Of a DNA stretch of 64,000 bases, positions 55,865-64,000 are shown in pieces. This stretch comes from Yarrowia lipolytica (lineage: Eukaryota > Ascomycota > Dipodascomycetes > Dipodascales): NCBI RefSeq assembly GCF_001761485.1, contig NC_090774.1, positions 1 to 64,000 of the forward strand, written 5' to 3'. Under the pieces are notes generated by a model. That model was not told where the DNA came from, did not search any database, and saw nothing but the letters and a program-made list of their open reading frames with translations. Position 1 is the first letter of the stretch; each line of letters begins with the position of its first letter. The translations under genes and the position numbers were made by a program.

Positions 55865-57386
55865 TTCGAGTCTGTTGTGTAGAGGGGTAGTTGGGATGCG
55901 ATGACGTCGTGTGAGAGATGAAGGTTGAAAATGTTACTGGATGCTGCAACCTTATTTTGGCACTCTGAACATGGTCGGTCTGTCAGTACAATACGTGAGT
56001 AATTAAGAGCACTTTAATATCGAGCCGAAATAGGTAGGTCGGATATATGAACAATAAAGGAAATTTACCTGAGGGGTCTGGTTGCTCTCAAAGTGGATAA
56101 AATATATGACTGCGTTCATGTAAGCCAGATGCTGCTAACATTCATCTCTAATTACTGCTCAGGTAAAAGTCACGTGCATTTTTTGCGTTCGGAGCATGTA
56201 CCAGTATCAAGTATGTACTGTACATACCTGGAAATGACCTGTGGGTGCAACATCTCGGACAAGTACCATACCGGCAGGTATTGTAGCTTGCTCTGAGAGA
56301 GTCGCTGTATGTAATATCACTGACTACAGTATTACGGGCAGATGGCGTTTTAACCTGTTTTAACCTGTTTTAACCTGTTTTAACCTACAGTAGGAAGAGC
56401 ATTGATGGCCTGTCACATTTCTCGAGACCACAGTCCTGGTTAATGATGATTATTTGATGGGGTCTATTGATAAATGGTATCTTGCAAGAGCTATGAGTGC
56501 TTCTGGGATTGTTTCCATTTTTGTGCAGCTAACAGACATTAGTTAAATGATATTGATGATGTCCTGGCTTTCAAATTTTACCCAAGTAATCAGCCAACTA
56601 AGACACTTACCTAAGTGCCTGGAAAACGGTGATATCTCGAGATACTGTAATAGTACAAGTATTAGGAACGGCGCTGGAGAAAGAAAGAAAAAGTCTACCT
56701 CTCCTGTATATCATTTGAGAAGATATGGATTCTCGATCAACCGACACACGTCTGTACTTGTAGAATATCTGTCAACTATTTCTCAGCCACTCGACTACTC
56801 GTGTGTACATACTGTAGATGCCTGTTTGTAGCCAAATTTCGTACTGTCCCCTATTCAGACGGTCGCCTGAAAGCTGCTTCCATAGTATCCTCTGATGAAG
56901 CACCGAGCCTGCAAGTTGTGCACATAAGTACGCATCAGACCCATGTGCGGCTGAATCATTGGTTGTGTGGGGTGAATTGGACCGTGGTTCCAGTCTAGGG
57001 ATGGCCCTTCAGGAGCAATGACAGATCACAGAAGGGGCCCAAGTATTCGATTTCTCGAAGCTCAAGTCGGCTTCTATCATGTCACCCGCGTCAACTGTAC
57101 TCAGTGTTATCGTGTTCTCAGCACTGAGTCTGACAGGCAGCTGAGTACGCAGTTGCAACTACTGCACATTATCGTATCTCGTTAAGGCGGCTGTCTCAAT
57201 AGTCCAAGGTTTAGTTGCCGGCCTAGAACAGCTCGAGTTTGTGAGCAACTGTGTGGTGTATATAGAGTCTAGGGTGGTCGGGAATTGTTCTCGTCTATAT
57301 TGATTCTCATTCTTGTGATTCATTATTCACCCACATTTATCAGATCACCCCCACAGTTCTCTCTACTTCACTTACCCTACCTTCAC
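55865..57386. other. Gene-free stretch
   Basis: Short unrecognised frames only. A GTTTTAACCT minisatellite lies at 56347-56386 and TACTGTAC-type motifs at about 56213-56228. The right end is the GCV3 upstream region, with TATATAG at 57259-57265. Confidence 0.5.
56347..56386. repeat. Minisatellite, four copies of GTTTTAACCT
   Basis: Four perfect, head-to-tail 10-base units, followed by a partial unit. It is not the telomeric repeat I know for Yarrowia. No function is suggested by position. Confidence 0.9.
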
Positions 57387-57393
57387 TGAGTCA
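57387..57393 (+). promoter_or_regulatory. Gcn4-type site upstream of GCV3
   Basis: TGAGTCA, about 95 bases before the GCV3 start, matches the general control (bZIP Gcn4/CpcA) site. A second half-like site, GAGTCAC, follows at about 57398-57404. It fits an amino-acid (glycine/one-carbon) gene. Regulation is inference. Confidence 0.55.
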
Positions 57394-57487
57394 AACCGAG
57401 TCACCCCAATCCACCTAACTTAACTGTGGCCTACCCCAGACAACATATCGTTCCACCACCACAACTACACTCACAAAAACACACACA

Positions 57488-58006
57488 ATGCTTCGAACTC
57501 TGGCCCGATCTTCCCTCCGATTCGCTCCCCGAGCCACCATGGCTCCTACAATGGCTCCTCTGACCATGATGCGACTCAACCACACCCTCATCAAGGGCTC
57601 CATTCCCGACAAGTACTCCAACAAGTACACCCTCAAGTTCACCGAGGATCACGACTGGGTTGCCTTCCACGAGGACGGCGTTGCCTTCATTGGTATCACC
57701 AAGTACGCTGCTGAGGCCCTTGGAGATGCCACTTTCGTTGAGGTTGAGGAGGCCGGTAACGAGATCGAGAAGGACGATGCTTTTGGAAACGTCGAGTCCG
57801 TCAAGGCTACCAACGACATCATTGCTCCCTTCGACTTCGAGGTGGTCGAGTCTAACTTTGACGTTGCCGACACTCCCTCTCTCATCAACAAGGAGCCCAA
57901 CGGAAACGGTTACCTCGCCAAGGTCAAGCCCATCGAGGGTGCCGAGGAGACTGAGGGTCTGCTCACTGCCGAGGAGTACGATGAGTTCCTCAAGAACGCC
58001 CACTAA
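57488..58006 (+). CDS. GCV3: Glycine cleavage system H protein, mitochondrial
   Basis: Carries the lipoyl arm that shuttles the aminomethyl group between P, T and L proteins of the glycine cleavage complex in mitochondria. The 172-residue product has an arginine-rich presequence (MLRTLARSSLRFAPRATMAP), then the H-protein core with EDHDWVAFHEDGVAFIGITK and the lipoylation site K106 in NVESVKATND. The C-terminal GLLTAEEYDEFL is the standard end. Length fits a mitochondrial form with a presequence of about 40 residues. A Gcn4-type site is upstream. Confidence 0.97.
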   Translation: MLRTLARSSLRFAPRATMAPTMAPLTMMRLNHTLIKGSIPDKYSNKYTLKFTEDHDWVAFHEDGVAFIGITKYAAEALGDATFVEVEEAGNEIEKDDAFGNVESVKATNDIIAPFDFEVVESNFDVADTPSLINKEPNGNGYLAKVKPIEGAEETEGLLTAEEYDEFLKNAH

Positions 58007-58825
58007 TCGCTGTGAACATTTTACAGATACTTAGCCCGAATATATAGAGTAATACGCAGGTTGTGATCTAAGCCTGTTCCCGGCTATCGTGTTTGATTTT
58101 TTCTTTTGTGTCTACATCACAGAAGTGAGCAAAGTGCAGAATTTGTAAGCCCACTGCAACCGTCGTCTCGCCGGTACGAGGCAGTATGCAAGTACTGTAC
58201 GCTACAAGTAGAACTATCTTCTTTGAGCACGTTTTCCTATAGCAAAGTAAGAAAATGTAAGGGGAGGTGCATGGTGAGGCCGCAGTCTAATGTCGGTATA
58301 TGTCCGAGGGCACACATGACTTGGCGAACCAGGCCCGTAACGCTCGTACCTGCAATGCAGCGAAAATATACTGTCTCAGGAACGAGGATACGGCATCCGT
58401 GAGCGAGCAGCAGCAAAAGCAATTGCAATTGCATAAATCTCTACTCTCGAGGTGGTCCACTAAGAGTCCATCTTTATCAAGTTTGCTTGGCGAGCTATAG
58501 GTTTAACCTCATACCCGTTGGATAGTTGCTAAAAGGTCCCAAAAGTGAGCCCCCCACGACGTTCTGGCTAGCAATCTTTCAAAGTCAAAACGCCAACGTC
58601 TGAGCGGTGTTGTATCGATCTAACGGGATCTAACGGGATCTAGGGTTGTATCAGACAATCTCCATGGCTATGGACACGCCAGTTGAGATCTCTGAAATTA
58701 GGTAAGGTCAGAAATGCCTTTCTCCCCACATCACTGGATCCTGTCTCACATTCTCCACTGCCCCGGCGGGTTCCTTTCCTCCATCTCTCCTGCACAGCAA
58801 CCTTGGGGGGAAACTCTGAAGGTAG
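58007..58825. other. Gene-free stretch between GCV3 and the aldehyde dehydrogenase gene
   Basis: No supported gene. ATCTAACGGG is repeated at about 58618-58641. The short open frame at 58683-58877 overlaps the promoter and leader of the next gene and is not supported. Large open frames on the minus strand over the next gene are shadows. Confidence 0.5.
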
Positions 58826-58832
58826 TATAAAA
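58826..58832 (+). promoter_or_regulatory. TATA element of the aldehyde dehydrogenase gene
   Basis: TATAAAA, 66 bases before the ATG at 58892. Confidence 0.55.
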
Positions 58833-58891
58833 TCTCGAGCTAGGTCGTGTTGGATTCGGATCTCTCTGTACAGGTAATTCCTCTGCACACA

Positions 58892-60460
58892 ATGCTCCGA
58901 CGAATCACTCTCAACCAGTTTAAGGGCGGCCTGCGACGGCTGTCCACCCTTACCCCCGTCAAGAACGAACCTCTGACCCTGCCCAACGGCGCCAAGTACG
59001 AGCAGCCCGTCGGTCTCTTCATCAACGGCGAGTTCGTCAAGTCTCAGTCCGGAAAGCGATTCGAGACCGAGAACCCCACCACCGAGACCCCCATCATCTC
59101 CGTTTACGAGGCTGGTGAGGCTGATGCCAACGCAGCTGTCGAGGCTGCCAAGAATGCCTTCAAGAACTGGGGCTTCAAGACCGCTCCTTCCGAGCGAGGA
59201 GTCCTGCTCAACAAGCTCGCTGATCTCATTGAGCGAGATCTCGACCTCATTTCTGCCATTGAGACCACCGACAACGGTAAGGTCTTTGCCCAGGCCCAGG
59301 GTGACGTCGCCCTCGTCGTCAAGGTGCTCCGATACTACGCTGGATTTGCCGACAAGATTGGCGGCGACCTCGTCCAGACCAACGACGGCTTCTTCAACTA
59401 CACCCGAAAGGAGCCTCTCGGAGTGTGTGGCCAGATCATCCCCTGGAACTTCCCTCTGCTCATGTGGGCCTGGAAGATTGCCCCCGCTCTGACCACTGGT
59501 AACACCGTGGTTCTTAAGACCGCCGAGTCCACCCCTCTGTCCGCCCTGTACGCCTGTAAGCTCTCCCAGGAGGCTGGCTTCCCCAAGGGTGTTCTCAACG
59601 TTGTGTCCGGTTATGGCCCCGTTGGAGGCGTTCTGTCCGCCCACCCCGACATCAAGAAGATTGCTTTCACCGGCTCCACCGCCACTGGTAAGCAGGTTGC
59701 TAAGACCGCCCTGACCTCCAACCTCAAGAAGACCACCATGGAGCTCGGTGGTAAGTCCCCCAACATTATCTTCGACGACGCCAACCTCGAGGACGCTCTT
59801 TCTGCCGCCGCTCTCGGTATCTTCTTCAACTCCGGAGAGGTCTGCTGCGCCGGCTCTCGACTCTTTGTCCAAGCCGGTGTCTACGACCAGGTTGTCGAGG
59901 CCTTCAAGAAGAAGGCTGAGTCCGTCAAGGTCGGTGATCCCTTCGACCCCAACTCTCTCCAGGGTCCCCAGCAGAACAAGAACCAGTTCAAGAAGATTCT
60001 GGGATACATTGAGCAGGGCCAGAAGGAGGGCGCCCATCTCCTGTGTGGAGGATCTGCCCAGGCCGGTCCTAACAAGGGATACTTCATCCAGCCCACCGTT
60101 TTCACCGACGTGAACAACGATATGTCCATTGTGCGAGAGGAGATTTTCGGCCCCGTCCTGACCATCACCAAGTTCAACACCGTTGACGAAGTGATTGACA
60201 TGGCCAACGACTCCGAGTACGGTCTTGCCGCTGGTATCCACACCACTGATATCAACAAGGCCCACTATGTTGCTGAGAACATTGCCTCCGGTACCATCTG
60301 GGTCAACTGCTACAACGCCTTCCACGAGGCCGTTCCCTTTGGAGGATACAAGCAGTCTGGTTTCGGTAAGGAGATGGGTCGAGATGGTCTTGAGAACTAC
60401 CTCCAGACCAAGGCAGTTCGAGTCAAGCTTGATGAGCGAAAGTGGGCTGACAAGCAGTGA
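58892..60460 (+). CDS. Mitochondrial aldehyde dehydrogenase (NAD(P)+), ALD4/5-like
   Basis: Oxidises aldehydes, such as acetaldehyde, to acids in the mitochondrial matrix. The 522-residue product has an amphipathic basic presequence (MLRRITLNQFKGGLRRLSTL), cofactor motifs QIIPWNFPLLMW near 181-192 and FTGSTATGK near 259-267, the general base E284 (MELGGKSPN), and the catalytic nucleophile C318 (SGEVCCAG). Length fits class 1/2 ALDHs. The start at 58892 follows CACAATG; the frame extends 15 codons upstream without a match. The window also holds an ADH, so both steps from alcohol to acid are encoded here, though in different compartments and not as a unit. Confidence 0.95.
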   Translation: MLRRITLNQFKGGLRRLSTLTPVKNEPLTLPNGAKYEQPVGLFINGEFVKSQSGKRFETENPTTETPIISVYEAGEADANAAVEAAKNAFKNWGFKTAPSERGVLLNKLADLIERDLDLISAIETTDNGKVFAQAQGDVALVVKVLRYYAGFADKIGGDLVQTNDGFFNYTRKEPLGVCGQIIPWNFPLLMWAWKIAPALTTGNTVVLKTAESTPLSALYACKLSQEAGFPKGVLNVVSGYGPVGGVLSAHPDIKKIAFTGSTATGKQVAKTALTSNLKKTTMELGGKSPNIIFDDANLEDALSAAALGIFFNSGEVCCAGSRLFVQAGVYDQVVEAFKKKAESVKVGDPFDPNSLQGPQQNKNQFKKILGYIEQGQKEGAHLLCGGSAQAGPNKGYFIQPTVFTDVNNDMSIVREEIFGPVLTITKFNTVDEVIDMANDSEYGLAAGIHTTDINKAHYVAENIASGTIWVNCYNAFHEAVPFGGYKQSGFGKEMGRDGLENYLQTKAVRVKLDERKWADKQ

Positions 60461-60551
60461 TTTGCTTTTTGCCTAAAGTATAGATGATAAGATAGATCAA
60501 CGAACAACGAGCGTACGTGTAAAATGCGAGGACAGTACCAAGTAGAGCATG

Positions 60552-60590
60552 TACAAGTACAGTATGGTATGTACATACTGTACTTGTACT
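60552..60590. terminator. Perfect 16-bp hairpin 3' of the aldehyde dehydrogenase gene
   Basis: GTACAAGTACAGTATG at 60552-60567 pairs exactly with 60575-60590 across a 7-base loop. It starts 91 bases after the stop, so it could fold in the 3' untranslated region. It belongs to the TACTGTAC-type motif family described in the findings. Role as terminator or RNA element is inference. Confidence 0.5.
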
Positions 60591-61311
60591 CGTAAAACAT
60601 ATGGAACGCCGTCTTGGGCGCAAATGATCTGAAAGCGTATGAACAACTGCCGTTTCAAGGTATCACCTGTCACCAAACTGAGTTGCGCACTTAAAATACA
60701 AATCTCTAAACCCATTAGCGTGTACAGTAGGACACAACTACAATGTAGCGTGAAGGGGTATCGACGATAAGCTCTCGTACCGCTGGTAGCGTGTATCGGT
60801 CATGTGACTAGTGTCGGGTATAGCAACGTGGTGTTATCATAGTTGTGGGCCGCAGGTTGTGTTGTGAGGATGAGTGTGACGGCTAAGAGGTGTGGTTCTG
60901 AAAGGGAGGACAACAGTTGCTTCATGACTTCCGAAAATACGCCGAAGAATGCCGACTCTCCAGTTGCATGCAGGGTTAGGTGCGTGTGAAAATCCGGGGT
61001 ACTGCAGGTAGAGCGTCCTGCTGTGTGTCTTCCGAGCCGGATATCTGTCAGCTTCATTTCTTAGCTGAGTAGCAAATGTAACGTATGAATGGTCAAGAGG
61101 CACCAAAATCCCCATGCAGCATGTTGTGTACGCACAGCAATATGCTGGCATGCACATGACTACCCCACATCCAATATCCTGTAACACACCTCCTCAGCAC
61201 ATACGATACCTACTTTGTTTGCAGACGTTAACAGATATCGACTCCCGTTTCACTGCTATTATCGCTGTTAACGGCATCTCGACCGCGATAGATCGCTTGC
61301 TCTGACTCGCC
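60591..61311. other. Gene-free stretch before the lipase gene
   Basis: No supported gene. Open frames on the minus strand (60800-61187) overlap each other and show no family features. The right side is the lipase upstream region. No clear TATA box was picked out. Confidence 0.45.
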
Positions 61312-62265
61312 ATGCGACCGTTCACAACTCTCGTCCTCTTGCTCCTTCTAATAACACAAACATGTGCCATCTCGGAAGCCACCTACGAGTTGCTACAGTT
61401 CCACTCCCAGCTGTCAGACATTGCATACTGCGTACAAACGATGCGTGGTCCGACACAGCTCAGGCATCCTTTCAAATGTGGAGTCCAGTGCAGAAAGACG
61501 CAGTTTGAAGGGCTTGAGGTGGTCCATACGTTTGTGCACAAGCCAGCCAGACCAGCCCTCACAGGATACATGGCCGTGGATCACACAAACCAGACCAAAT
61601 ACGTGGTGTTTCGTGGCACAAACTCGCTGGAAGACTCAATGCTGGATTTGTCTTTTGGCTACGAACCAACCGCTAGCCCGTCTTTCCTGAACGATACTTG
61701 TCCCGAGTGCAAAGTTCAGAGAGCGATCTTGGAGGCCTACGACGCATTCTGGGCAGAAAACTGTGACCAACTTTCGGACTTTCTGTACGAAGATTATCCC
61801 CATTACTCACTCTCTCTGACAGGACATTCATTGGGAGGGGTGGCAGCGGCGCTCCTGGCCACAGATATCAAATTGCAGGGCCTGGATCCACTTCTCATAA
61901 ACTTTGGCCAACCGCAATACGCGAACTTGGCTTATGCACAGTTGGTGGACTCTTTGTTCTTCCCACAGACAGACAAGGAGGTCATCGATCCACTTTATGA
62001 CTCCCCACAACGGCGTCTATACAGAGTGACGCATTGGAACGACCTCTTTGTCTCGCTTCCAGGACAACGTGGCTTTTTCCACTCCCTGGGTGAAGTGTAT
62101 ATCTCCTACCCATGGGTGAAGCCCCCCAGACGAACGATACGATACTGTGAGGGGCCCCAGTCTGAGTATTGTCATGGAGGCGACTACAATCCGCTTGAGC
62201 GAGCAAACTTCCTCAAAAATCACCTGGCCTATTTCGGATGGATAGGTTATTGCCCTTATCTGTAA
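61312..62265 (+). CDS. Secreted class 3 triacylglycerol lipase
   Basis: Hydrolyses triglyceride at the oil-water surface. In 317 residues: a signal peptide (MRPFTTLVLLLLLITQTCA), the oxyanion-region FRGTNSLED near 100-108, nucleophile S173 in TGHSLGG, catalytic acid D244 in THWNDLFVSLP, and histidine H257 in FFHSLGEVY. The cysteine-rich C-terminus (YCEGPQSEYCHGG and GYCPYL) is typical of Yarrowia's extracellular LIP paralogues. Length is close to Lip2-type preproteins. Which paralogue this is cannot be told. No clear KR processing site was noted, so it may lack a Kex2-cleaved propeptide. Confidence 0.9.
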   Translation: MRPFTTLVLLLLLITQTCAISEATYELLQFHSQLSDIAYCVQTMRGPTQLRHPFKCGVQCRKTQFEGLEVVHTFVHKPARPALTGYMAVDHTNQTKYVVFRGTNSLEDSMLDLSFGYEPTASPSFLNDTCPECKVQRAILEAYDAFWAENCDQLSDFLYEDYPHYSLSLTGHSLGGVAAALLATDIKLQGLDPLLINFGQPQYANLAYAQLVDSLFFPQTDKEVIDPLYDSPQRRLYRVTHWNDLFVSLPGQRGFFHSLGEVYISYPWVKPPRRTIRYCEGPQSEYCHGGDYNPLERANFLKNHLAYFGWIGYCPYL

Positions 62266-62815
62266 ATTACTGTATAACAAACTAATTCATACCTCCCCAC
62301 GCTGGGTTTAATTTCGCCATGATCTGCAGAACGACGACATACGGATAGCGGCAGCCAAACCACATTTTAATTTGAGTGTGTCATTCAATTCTAGCTTCCC
62401 TCGTTTGTGCGTACTTGTGGTGATTAAAACGGAGTCTGTTCTGCTGATAGATAGCTGGTAGCTCTGATAGTTGCTACTTGTAGTGACTCTTAGCTAGCAG
62501 GGAAAAAGGGCACTTGAGATGCAAAACCCCTGGTAGCACTAGGCGATCAACAACACTTTACGCTGACATGGGTGCATATATCCATATCCACCTGTTCTCG
62601 GCCAATTACCCCACCAAGTCGGAGTCCGTGATCAATACGTCAGTTCCCTTGAACGTGTGGATCTCACACGGCACCAGGCGACCAGGTGCAGTGCCGTGCA
62701 TTGATAACGACAAAGGGCTGCCGAAGTTTGGCCCTGCCAAGCTCCTGCAAGATGCCGCTAGCGAACTTTGTTGGTCCGGTGGAGATAACGGTGTTAGGCC
62801 GTCAGCGAGCAGTAA
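62266..62815. other. Short gene-free stretch
   Basis: Intergenic DNA between the lipase and permease genes, with no recognised feature apart from TAG-rich patches and the permease TATA box. Confidence 0.5.
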
Positions 62816-62823
62816 TATATATA
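62816..62823 (+). promoter_or_regulatory. TATA element of the permease gene
   Basis: TATATATA, about 60 bases before the ATG at 62883. Confidence 0.5.
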
Positions 62824-62882
62824 GCGGGTGAATTGTAGTTGATCCGCCTTCTACGTTGAACAGAAAACTCCGGTCTTGAACC

Positions 62883-64000
62883 ATGCCCCAGAAAAATACC
62901 GACCATTCTGAAGTGGAGGAACTTCAAGGCAATGTGGAGGAGGTGCAATATGATGTCCCAGAACTCCATATCCCAACCACCAACGAGCTCCTGGACTCCA
63001 CAGAGCCCTTCCAGATATACTATCATTATGCAGCCATGCAGAGAGCTCGCGAGGACGCTCTTCCTGGATCCAGATTCAGATCAATCTTCAGCAAGTACAC
63101 TAGAAAGACCGACGAGAAGCAGTCGGAGAGTGACCCTTGTTACGACACTCCCTCGGACGACGGTACTGGTGTCAGTGACGTTGATCCGGAAAAGCACGCT
63201 GCTCAATCTTCTGGCGGAATCATCAGCCAGATTCCTGGAGCCAGTCAGGAGCTCGCCATTGCCAACATGTCAGCTCGAACAGCAACGTGGATGTCTGTCT
63301 TCTTTCTGACCACAACCGACATTCTAGGTCCCTCTTCAGCCCCTTGGGCCATTTCACAGCTGGGCTGGTTCCCGGGTGTCATGCTGTTTACCGTCCTCGG
63401 TGTCGCTGCCGTCTACACTGGATGGCTCATCTACAAAATGTTCTTGAAACTTGACTCCCCAGAGTTCCCCATGAAAACCTTTGGAGACCTGGCTCTGAGA
63501 GTCTATGGTAAAGGCTTCCGTTGGGGAGTCGATATCCTTCAGAGTCTGCAACTTTTGTGTAACGTCGCTGTTATTATCCTCGGAAATGGCCAGGGTTTGT
63601 CCCAGATCTACAGTCCTCTCTGCTTCTCTGTCTGGTGTATCATTTTCATGGTTGCCGGTATTTTGCTTGGCCAGATCAAACGACTTTCCAACTTTTCATA
63701 CGTGGCCAACGCCGCCATCTGGATGAACCTCTTTGTTGTCTTTGCGACCATGGGTATCGCTGCCACCAAGCCTCCTAATTACGTCGGTGGAGCTCAGCAG
63801 AACAACCTGCCAAACTCCACTGACCCTGTGAGAACCAAGGCCATCGAGGAATACGCCTTCCAGGACCAGTTGGGCGCTGTCATGAACATTGTGTACTCGT
63901 ACGGAGGAGCCATGGTGTTTGTGGAGTTTCTTTCTGAGATGCGAAAGCCCCGAGAGTTCCTCAAAGGTATGCTGTCTGCCCAGGGAGTCATTTTTGTCTG
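62883..64000 (+). CDS. Amino acid permease, MTR/Aa_trans type, partial (right end of window)
   Basis: Open from the ATG at 62883 to the window edge (372 codons), so the C-terminus is missing. A long acidic, polar cytosolic N-terminus (about 1-135) precedes membrane helices. The first helices contain SVFFLTTTDILGPSSAPWAI and MLFTVLGVAAVYTGWLIY. The later VYSYGGAMVFVEFLSEMRKP segment is characteristic of the fungal N-type/MTR amino acid permeases (Aa_trans superfamily). Neurospora MTR transports neutral aliphatic and aromatic amino acids; substrate here is inferred from that relationship. No intron is visible in the part seen. Confidence 0.88.
   Translation, partial: MPQKNTDHSEVEELQGNVEEVQYDVPELHIPTTNELLDSTEPFQIYYHYAAMQRAREDALPGSRFRSIFSKYTRKTDEKQSESDPCYDTPSDDGTGVSDVDPEKHAAQSSGGIISQIPGASQELAIANMSARTATWMSVFFLTTTDILGPSSAPWAISQLGWFPGVMLFTVLGVAAVYTGWLIYKMFLKLDSPEFPMKTFGDLALRVYGKGFRWGVDILQSLQLLCNVAVIILGNGQGLSQIYSPLCFSVWCIIFMVAGILLGQIKRLSNFSYVANAAIWMNLFVVFATMGIAATKPPNYVGGAQQNNLPNSTDPVRTKAIEEYAFQDQLGAVMNIVYSYGGAMVFVEFLSEMRKPREFLKGMLSAQGVIFV

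Noticed and set aside
56341-56390. Possible CRISPR-like or telomere-like array
   Set aside because: Units are 10 bases with no spacers, and the sequence is not a known yeast telomere repeat; it is a simple minisatellite.
58640-60325. 561-codon open frame on the minus strand across the aldehyde dehydrogenase gene
   Set aside because: It is the antisense shadow of a strongly biased, highly expressed gene; the plus strand carries full family motifs and the minus product has low-complexity Gly/Val/Leu composition.

Overview
The window looks like nuclear chromosome sequence from the oleaginous yeast Yarrowia lipolytica or a very close relative. Three things point there. Arginine is mostly CGA in the highly expressed genes (HSP70, aldehyde dehydrogenase). 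Introns begin GTGAGT and end with a CTAAC branch site only a few bases before the acceptor. The gene content is of a Yarrowia type: a secreted class 3 lipase, spliced class V myosin, collagen-like and Ser/Thr-rich wall proteins, and small solo LTRs. No operons, CRISPR arrays or prokaryotic signals were seen.

Region 1-26 kb is gene-poor and rich in fossils. It opens inside an LTR fossil that sits in a decayed non-LTR retrotransposon (about 150-2030, minus strand). A broken repeat-bearing GPI adhesin gene follows (3622-6414), then about 5 kb without a convincing gene. Next come a cytosolic HSP70 (SSA type, heat-shock elements upstream), a zinc alcohol dehydrogenase, a second remnant of the same LINE family, several solo LTRs with target-site duplications, and a large mucin/collagen-like wall-protein gene (22143-25217) whose frame is scrambled inside its tandem repeats. 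A tRNA-His gene with two extra bases lies at 25857-25930.

Region 26-64 kb is ordinary, gene-dense and mostly housekeeping: an alpha-arrestin (LDB19/ART1-like), a PIN/XPG asteroid-type nuclease gene with one frame break, mitochondrial uL15 (MRPL10), an HD-domain 5'-nucleotidase, two related type II membrane proteins, a secreted acid phosphatase, a U-box cyclophilin (CYP8), PP2A B' (RTS1), a spliced class V myosin (MYO2), a spliced small hydrophobic protein, eIF2B delta (GCD2), mitochondrial bS6 (MRP17), glycine cleavage H protein (GCV3), mitochondrial aldehyde dehydrogenase, a secreted lipase, and the start of an MTR-type amino acid permease that runs off the end.

Neighbouring genes do not form one pathway. 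Loose themes are mitochondrial function (MRPL10, MRP17, GCV3, the aldehyde dehydrogenase), alcohol and aldehyde oxidation, and the cell surface and secretion (adhesin, mucin, phosphatase, lipase). I found no clear new system. The items most worth a second look are the two membrane-protein paralogues, one with a lost acidic motif; the small spliced gene; the tRNA-His with bulged stems; the nested and solo LTR families; and a recurrent palindromic TACTGTAC-type motif confined to intergenic DNA.
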